Below, in pieces: positions 58,278-64,000 of a stretch of 64,000 nucleotides of DNA. Position numbers and translations under genes: made by a program. The notes under the pieces are model-generated. The model ran no database searches. It had not been told where the DNA came from and saw nothing but the letters and a program-made list of their open reading frames with translations. Within the stretch, counting starts at the first letter, position 1. Each line of letters opens with the position of its first letter. Origin of the DNA: Magicicada septendecula (taxonomy: Eukaryota > Arthropoda > Insecta > Hemiptera > Cicadidae); the NCBI GenBank assembly GCA_034769895.1, contig JAWRYS010001442.1:558001-622000 (forward strand), given 5' to 3'.

Positions 58278-59318
58278 AACTTAAAAATCAAACACCTCAC
58301 TAACAATAATTATAATTACTCTAATCAAAGGAAACTAGGGGAGGGAATTTAGCTGATTTATGCACTCACATTAGTATGTAACAAAGATGACATCCCTTTA
58401 TTTTCATATGATAGGTAACACATTACAAATAAAAATTTTACTTACTCAGAAATTGTAAGGGGTTTTCTGTCTTAAAAATGATGATACTGACAATGTTGTT
58501 ACCTCGGATCCGAGTCTCTCTTTAACTTAGTTAAGAAGTTTCAAATTTACTTCACTTGTTTAGACGATTACTTTATTACTTAAGTACCATTTGAAGAATG
58601 GTTTTATTTAGTTTGAGCAATGATTCAATCTTACATCTCAAGAGTTATGTTACAACGTATGATTTCAGAAATTTCTGGTCATACCATTTTAAAACTTAAA
58701 GCTTATAGATTGTCTTTTAAAAGTCTTTTCATATATAATTACTTATACTTTAAATATACATAATTCACGGAAGACGAGCTTCCGCGTCACCTCATAGATA
58801 AATGTTATCTGTCCATGTCCTGCGGCGTGATTCTTCTGTACTCTCTTAGTCGGGGTGGTCATCGGGGTAGTCTTTCCAGTGGATGTCCTCGGAGGCAATT
58901 AATGATGAAAAGGATGTTACGGAGTCATCTAGCGTGAAGTCGTCCTGAACATCGGCGATAGTGTAAATGCAGTATAGGTCAAAGTCGTCACTATTCACAG
59001 TTCTTTACATCACATGTTTAGTGGCACCGTCGTATTGCAGTTTACATATTTTTGTTACATTACGTTAGAAGTACCTTTAGCTTGAACCATATTTGATTCG
59101 TTATTTTAATTAACAGTAGATGTCACCTTTTACACTCGTTTTATTTTTTCACATCTTTGTTTCACAAAAAATACTCACTACATCTTTGTTACTTATATCT
59201 AGCTCCCCACACTTTTAGTGGAAGCTAACACTCTAATAAAATACAGAAAAATAAACATTTGTGAAGAGCCCCGCTTGGAGCTGTTTACAGTTTGAAAGCC
59301 GCATCATTAGTCCTATAT
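58278..59318. other. Unassigned DNA with a short coding-like remnant
   Basis: AT-rich except for 58760-59030, where GC rises noticeably. See the remnant at 58846-59000. Confidence 0.5.
58846..59000 (-). pseudogene. Possible coding remnant, acidic peptide of about 50 codons
   Basis: The minus strand is open for about 50 codons and ends at a TAA at 58848-58846. It contains DDFDLYCIYTIADVQDDFTL and a final DIHWKDYPDDHPD. The mixture of Asp, Trp and Tyr and the local GC rise suggest real coding ancestry. There is no start codon in frame. It could be a terminal exon or the end of a transposon gene; I do not recognise it. Confidence 0.3.
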
Positions 59319-59789
59319 TGTTACAACAGGAAAGTTGCAACGACGCGGAGTGAATACTCCGCCATAATATAGTTCCAAATTTTAATTAGTAATACAGTTT
59401 TACAGTTTGACAAAATAAACAATCGAGACCTTTGCTTGTCTACAGAATTTATTACAACTACTACTAGCGACCTTAAATTATTAATTATTTACATTATAAT
59501 TTACAGGTATTTGTTATTTAATGCCGGGTCGGTATGCAAGTTGGATCCGGAATACACAGGTCATAGCATGATAAAATTTTAATAAAGGGTTAACAGTTTT
59601 ATTTTTAACTTTTGCTTTCACAGTTTTAAATTAATTATTTTAGCTAAATTTTATTTTTAATTCTCATTACTATTATGAGTTAGTTCAGGGGTATTTGGTT
59701 TAATAGTGCGATTTAATGGTTTTCACTACCTTCCCATTTTATATTTTTATTATTAAATTTTTTTTTATTTGACAATTTAAACCGTCACA
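59319..59789 (-). repeat. 3' LTR (471 bp) of the minus-strand gypsy element
   Basis: Runs from TGTTACAACAGG to AACCGTCACA. On the minus strand it follows a GGCGGAGTA polypurine-type sequence. A GCGGAGT/ACTCCGC hairpin lies near its minus-strand 3' end (59345-59362). The other LTR is beyond the window, so the pair cannot be compared. Confidence 0.65.
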
Positions 59790-59803
59790 TACTCCGCCGC
59801 TTA
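59790..59803 (-). other. Polypurine tract of the gypsy element
   Basis: The minus strand reads AAGCGGCGGAGTA immediately before the LTR start TGTGACGG. It is short and interrupted by two C residues, but correctly placed. Confidence 0.55.
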
Positions 59804-60288
59804 AAATAGACATGGGGAGGGGGAGAAGTTTTAATAAGGTGAATTCGAAAGTAAGGTACTGGGGCACACTTGTCGTTACTGTGTGGGGTTTCTCTCCTTC
59901 TTCTCCCTTTTACTTTCATTTCTTTATTTGCATGAGTTATACACAACTTATTTCTTTTGAGTATCAAACAATATATACATATACTTACAAATTAATTCTT
60001 AAATTACGTAAAATTCCTACTTAATTAGTACATTTCAAAACACACAAACTTCTACTTATTTCTATTACTTAAATCTACTACCGGTTTTTTCTTTGGGTTT
60101 TGGTTACTCTCTTCAGAGAGTTACTATCTAGATAATTTCTTACTTAGTGGTCAGGTAGTGGTTAGCTGACTACTTATTTCGCTCATCTTTTGTTGAACAG
60201 GATCTAAGGTTGATCAGTCCTCATTCCTAATTCTATGATTAGCACTCAGCATGGTTACTCAGGTACAAGATAACTTGTCTACCTAGTA

Positions 60289-61444
60289 TTACCTTTTTCT
60301 AGTTTTCGCTCTGCCATTTTCTTTTTTTTTATACAATTTTATCTGCGAAATATGTGCTCTTCGTACATATTCTTGAGTCGCAGGTTCGTACAGGGTTACT
60401 GTATCTGGGGTTAAGTACTTCTGGATTTGGTAAGGACCACACCATCGGTATGATAGTTCAGAGGTGGTCTTATCAATCGCACTAATAGTCGGGTGTGTCT
60501 TGTACATTACTAAGTCACCGATTTGGTACCTAACTAAATTGTTATCATTACTTATCTCGTAATATTTTCGTGATTTCTCTAAGCTCGCTCTTAAATTTGC
60601 GCGAGCTTCATTGCAGATTCTTTTAATGTGCTTATCCTTAATTTGTTGAGGTAGCAAGTCATGTATTTTCCATTTTGTGGACAAGGGGTGGTTTGGTTTA
60701 TATTTATATAGTAACTCAAACGGGGTAGACTTATGTCCTTCGTGATAAGCTGAATTAAAGGCGTATTGTATCCAGGATAGGTTCTGGTCCCATGACGTAT
60801 GGTCGTTCGCATGGTAGGCTATTAAAGCAGATTTGAGGTTCCGCAGATACCTTTCAGCAATATTGCCTTCCGGACGATACTCCGTAGTGGTAATATGGTC
60901 TATTCCTAACTTGAAACACATGTTCTTAAATTCCTTCGCCTTAAATTAGGGTCCGTTATCTGACACTAGATGTACAGGTGTACCATAATCTTTAAATAAT
61001 CTCTCCTGTAATATGTTTACAGTAGTCGGCGCTAACGCTCGCCGCATGGGATACATCCAAACAAATTTTGGTGAACGAATCTACACATATGAGTAGCATC
61101 GTATTACCTGATTTAGATCGAGGTTAGGGACCTGAAAAGTCTAAATAAAGTTTAGAGAATGGGGTAGTAGGGATTTCTGAAATTAATAGGCTTATTTGAC
61201 TGTTTCTTGCCGGTTTGCTGAGCGCGCATAACTTACACATTTTTACGAAGCTTGCTATTTCGCTGTTCATATTGTTCCAATGATATTCCTTACGAATGCG
61301 ATGTATTGTTTTATTTATTCCCATATGGGCTCCAATGGTGGATGAATAGAAGTATTCCATCAGCATGGGCTTAATTACATCAGGGGCGATTATCCTTAAT
61401 TCCTTTCCGTTTGCTATTCTGTGGTATAGTGTTCTTTTACTCAA
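60289..61444 (-). pseudogene. Gypsy integrase, broken by stops and one frameshift
   Basis: The N-terminal zinc-binding domain is intact: H-x-x-x-H around GAHMGINKTIHRIRKEYHW and C-K-L-C in KMCKLCALSKPA (61444-61124). The catalytic core keeps its first Asp (LYLDFSGP, about 61133), second Asp (LVSDNGP, about 60955) and the Glu in NIAERYLRNLK (about 60860). Breaks are a TAA at 61124-61126, a one-base insertion in an A run near 61062-61066 and a TAA at 60946-60948. The last 210 codons (60921-60289) are open and include the GPY/F module (YRWCGPYQI) and a basic tail. There is no chromodomain. Integrase inserts the retrotransposon cDNA into the host genome. Confidence 0.87.
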
Positions 61445-61447
61445 TAC

Positions 61448-63265
61448 TTATTTATCTGATTTAATTCCTTCCTCGAGTTGTTCTATAATTGGCTTCAGAA
61501 GAGGGTCTTGTTGTTGATACTGAGCGATGTTGGTAAACGCAAGAGGGAATTCGGTCATTACGGTGTTAACAACGGGTGTTTCCAGGCTCTCCTCGCTTTC
61601 GACAGTATTAGTGGGCGACTGGAACATACGGGACAGGGTATCAGCGAGTACATTTTGTGTAACTTTAATATGCTGTACTTTGAATTTGTAACAGTTTAAC
61701 CTCAATACCCATCTTCCAATACGTCCTAACTGTTTAGGGTGATTCAGTAACCAAGATAATGCTTGATTATCAGTTTCCAAAAGGAACTCTTTATGTTCTA
61801 AAAAGGGTTTAAACTTCTCAAAAGCAAATACAGTAGCTAAACATTCTAATTCATATGCGGAATATTTCTTTTCTTGGTCATTCAAAGTGCGTGAAGCATA
61901 ACTAATCGGTAGTCTACAGTTTTCTATTTCCTGATAGATTACTGCACCTAAGGCTACACTTGAACTGTCGGTCTGAACTACGAAAGGTTTCGTAAAATCT
62001 GCTAGTTGTAATACTGGGGGTGATATGATGCTTTCTTTTAGTTTTTCGAACGCAGTTTGGTGTTGTGGAGCCCATTCAAATTTCGCTCCCTTCTTTCTTA
62101 AGGCATTCAGAGGTGCGGCTATTTCGGCTAGATGGGGAATATACTTGTGGAAATAATTTATCATTCCCAAAAATCGGGCTATGCCTTTTGCATCCCGCGA
62201 TGGTAAAAATTCTCTGATCGCACGGGCTCGTTCGGGGTCTATGCTTACCTTTCCGTTGGCCTTCACGATGTGACCTAAAAATGAAAATTGTGGGACTGAA
62301 AAATTTACCTTTTTTGGATTAACTGTTAATCCGGCTTTCTGTAATCGAGATAACACTTCACGTAGATGTTTAAGATGTTGTTCCATCGATTCGCTGTAGA
62401 TTACAATGTCGTCCAGGTAGTGATACACATATCTAAATTTAATATCATGAAATATTCTTTCTAATAGTCTACTACATACGGAACTTCCTTGTGATATTCC
62501 AAACGGTACTCTCGTAAATTGGTACAGGTTGAAAGGAACAGCAAAAGCGGTTAGACGTTTGGATTCTTCCGAAAGGGGTATTTGGTGAAATGCTTGATAT
62601 AGATCCATAATAGTAAAGACTTTCGCTTTGGTGAAATAATGAAAAGCACTGTGGATGTCGGGAAGCGGGATAGAATCAAATTCTATTCGTTTATTTAATT
62701 GCCGGTAGTCCACAACTAGTCTATGTTTGTCGTGACCTTTTGGTACTAAAAAAGAGGGTGATGAATACGGAGACGTAGAGGGTTCGATGACTCCTTGTCC
62801 TAACAACTTGTTGATATGGTTCCTCATTACTTCCATTTTGGGCGGCGATAACTTATATGGGGGTAGATATATTACATTTTGATCGCTCAGATTGATCTTG
62901 TATTCGATTAGGTTCGTTAGTCCTAGCTTAGGGGTAAGAACAGTTGAAAACTCTTTTATTAATTTCTGCATTCTCATCCTATCTCTACTTCCTAGATGAG
63001 ATAATTCAGACTCATGGTGTACTATATGTGCAGTCGATGATCTAGTACTTTCTTGTTCGTCAGTTTCACAATCAAAATTATACTTCCGTGTACGGTCGAA
63101 TCTAAAATAATATTTCTTCTCGTGGATGTCAAGAATTATTCCCGTTTTACTGATGAAGTCAGCTCCCAATATTAAGTCGGGTCCTAAGTCATCACATACT
63201 AACATTGAAAAAAACCACGTTAGATTCTTAATTTTTACCGTAATGGTGATTCTGAGTTTTATCAC
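61448..63265 (-). CDS. Gypsy pol: protease end, reverse transcriptase and RNase H
   Basis: An open frame of about 605 codons. Residues 1-60 are the end of an aspartic protease (DLILGADFISKTGI, the flap/C-terminal loop); the catalytic DTG is missing because the LINE insertion removed or separated it. Residues 130-310 are reverse transcriptase, with LVVDYRQLN, FTIMDLYQAFHQIPL, FTRVPFGISQGSS and catalytic YLDD (YHYLDDIVIYS). Thumb/connection follow (KVNFSVPQFSFLGH, FLGMINYFHKYIP). Residues 420-550 are RNase H (FVVQTDSSSVALGAV, YELECLATVFA, ETDNQALSWLL, NVLADTLSRM). It ends in a TAA at 61448-61450 just before the integrase, in the same frame, so polymerase and integrase were one polyprotein. All catalytic residues of reverse transcriptase and RNase H are present. 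The annotated start is a GTG in frame with the microsatellite, not a true start. Confidence 0.93.
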   Translation of the reverse strand: MIKLRITITVKIKNLTWFFSMLVCDDLGPDLILGADFISKTGIILDIHEKKYYFRFDRTRKYNFDCETDEQESTRSSTAHIVHHESELSHLGSRDRMRMQKLIKEFSTVLTPKLGLTNLIEYKINLSDQNVIYLPPYKLSPPKMEVMRNHINKLLGQGVIEPSTSPYSSPSFLVPKGHDKHRLVVDYRQLNKRIEFDSIPLPDIHSAFHYFTKAKVFTIMDLYQAFHQIPLSEESKRLTAFAVPFNLYQFTRVPFGISQGSSVCSRLLERIFHDIKFRYVYHYLDDIVIYSESMEQHLKHLREVLSRLQKAGLTVNPKKVNFSVPQFSFLGHIVKANGKVSIDPERARAIREFLPSRDAKGIARFLGMINYFHKYIPHLAEIAAPLNALRKKGAKFEWAPQHQTAFEKLKESIISPPVLQLADFTKPFVVQTDSSSVALGAVIYQEIENCRLPISYASRTLNDQEKKYSAYELECLATVFAFEKFKPFLEHKEFLLETDNQALSWLLNHPKQLGRIGRWVLRLNCYKFKVQHIKVTQNVLADTLSRMFQSPTNTVESEESLETPVVNTVMTEFPLAFTNIAQYQQQDPLLKPIIEQLEEGIKSDK

Positions 63266-63276
63266 TACATTTTGTT

Positions 63277-63277
<1 letters not shown>

Positions 63278-63316
<39 letters not shown>
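63278..63316. repeat. (ATA)n microsatellite, LINE 3' tail
   Basis: Thirteen ATA units between the LINE 3' untranslated region and the gypsy protease remnant. Confidence 0.93.
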
Positions 63317-63587
63317 TTTATTACCAATTTTCCTTTACATATAATAAAAATTATACAATAAAGGACCTATAGGGGGCATAAATGCCCGTACATAGGTTGG
63401 TCCTTAGAATTAATATTTATATACTTAATACTAATTGTGAGTTTTACCTCACCGACCATAGTAATATATTAAAAATAAATTATTTTTAAATTTTAACAAA
63501 ATTTTAGTTTGTACTATAATACAATTCAATAAATAAATGAAAAAAAAGAGAAAAAAAGGTCAATATCATAATAGACTGTTTTTTTGA

Positions 63588-63977
63588 TTATTCAATAACA
63601 ATGTTCCTAATTTTTTTTTGATTTTTTTTAAGCACTTTTATATTTACACTTAGATTTTTCAGTTCATTAGGTAATTCATTAAAATATTTTATGGCATAAT
63701 ACACATAGCTTCTTTGCCCAATACTTAATAGGTGTCGCGGGAATATAATATTTTTATACCGTGTGTTGATTCGATTTTGTAAAAACTCACTTTTTAGATC
63801 ATTGTATTGATAAACTATAGAATTCACTACAAACACCTGTTTAATATTTAATGGTTTATTCGAATCTTGTTTATTGACTCCTATAATTTTAAGAATACAC
63901 TTTTGCAGCCGATCCAATGCGTCTAGAGATGATTTATATAGACCCCCCCCCCAGCCAATGATAGCATACCCTGCCAC
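63588..63977 (-). CDS. LINE reverse transcriptase, C-terminal region
   Basis: An open frame of 129 codons, continuing upstream past the window. IIGWGG, LDRLQKCILKIIG, then a run with NTRYKNIIFPR, GQRSYVYYAIKYFNELP and KNLSVNIKVLKK are the signature of the domain after the thumb in jockey/CR1-type polymerases (W-G, LQ-x-x-x-R/K-I, N-T-R, G-x-R-S, F-N-x-L-P, final KK-x-K). It lacks the catalytic blocks, which would lie outside. The start shown is arbitrary. Near the right edge a C-run (63945-63953) may be length-variable. Confidence 0.75.
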   Translation of the reverse strand: MAGYAIIGWGGGLYKSSLDALDRLQKCILKIIGVNKQDSNKPLNIKQVFVVNSIVYQYNDLKSEFLQNRINTRYKNIIFPRHLLSIGQRSYVYYAIKYFNELPNELKNLSVNIKVLKKNQKKIRNIVIE

Positions 63978-64000
63978 ACTATGGAATAGTCCATAGTATA

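Larger units (their letters stand above)
59319..63276 (-). mobile_element. Ty3/gypsy retrotransposon, protease to 3' LTR, interrupted upstream by a LINE
   Basis: From right to left on the minus strand: protease end, reverse transcriptase, RNase H, integrase, a 500-base 3' untranslated region with a pyrimidine-rich plus-strand tract (59886-59909), a polypurine tract and the LTR. The gag and 5' LTR would lie to the right but are cut off at 63276, where a LINE 3' tail begins. No envelope-like frame is present. The coding part is far better preserved than in the copy at 50.7-53.3 kb. Confidence 0.85.
63277..64000 (-). mobile_element. 3' end of a LINE (jockey/CR1-like) inserted in the gypsy element
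   Basis: Minus-strand order is the end of a reverse-transcriptase frame (to 63588), a 270-base 3' untranslated region, then a TTA-repeat tail (63316-63278) that abuts gypsy coding sequence at 63276. A microsatellite tail is usual for CR1/jockey/I-type elements. The element continues beyond the window. Confidence 0.75.

Overview
The window looks like repeat-dominated nuclear DNA from a large, AT-rich animal genome, most likely an arthropod. I cannot name the species. Pointers are Ty3/gypsy elements primed by a lysine tRNA, jockey/I/R1-type and CR1/jockey-type LINEs, a tRNA-derived SINE, hAT and Ginger DNA transposons, and many dinucleotide microsatellites. I found no host gene that I can defend: every reading frame with recognisable homology belongs to a mobile element, and most of those are broken.

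Layout. 1-3160: 5' end of a minus-strand LTR retrotransposon (broken gag start, lysine-tRNA primer site, 2.7 kb LTR). 3651-9016: complete, young, non-autonomous LTR retrotransposon on the minus strand, with near-identical 1.49 kb LTRs, CCAC target duplications and a broken low-complexity reading frame instead of pol. 9-12.5 kb: a 210-bp insertion with inverted arms and a hammerhead-ribozyme-like core, a second such core nearby, and a gypsy-type LTR copy. 14.2-14.9 kb: small hAT derivative with 8-bp duplications. 16409-19080: solo giant LTR of the same family as 456-3160. 24057-27236: 3.2 kb element with TG/CA ends and CTAC duplications. 27-33 kb: mostly featureless. 34966-38589: Ginger-like DNA transposon with long inverted repeats and a transposase remnant, carrying a nested solo LTR and a SINE. 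42.9-48.9 kb: old minus-strand LINE split inside its RNase H by another solo giant LTR. 50.5-53.3 kb: decayed gypsy element. 55.9-58.3 kb: LTR-like block. 59319 to the right edge: gypsy element with an almost complete pol on the minus strand, interrupted upstream by a LINE 3' end.

The most unusual material is (a) the giant-LTR family, four copies of 2.1-2.7 kb, three of them solo with perfect 4-bp duplications, sharing a short hairpin whose stem shows a paired G-C to A-T change; (b) the non-autonomous element, whose single long frame encodes acidic, His/Arg/Ser-rich and Lys/Glu-rich tracts with an in-frame 54-codon duplication; and (c) the hammerhead-like insertions near 10.7 and 11.3 kb. The nesting gives a relative history: LINE, Ginger and gypsy bodies are older than the elements inserted in them, and the element at 3651-9016 is among the youngest.
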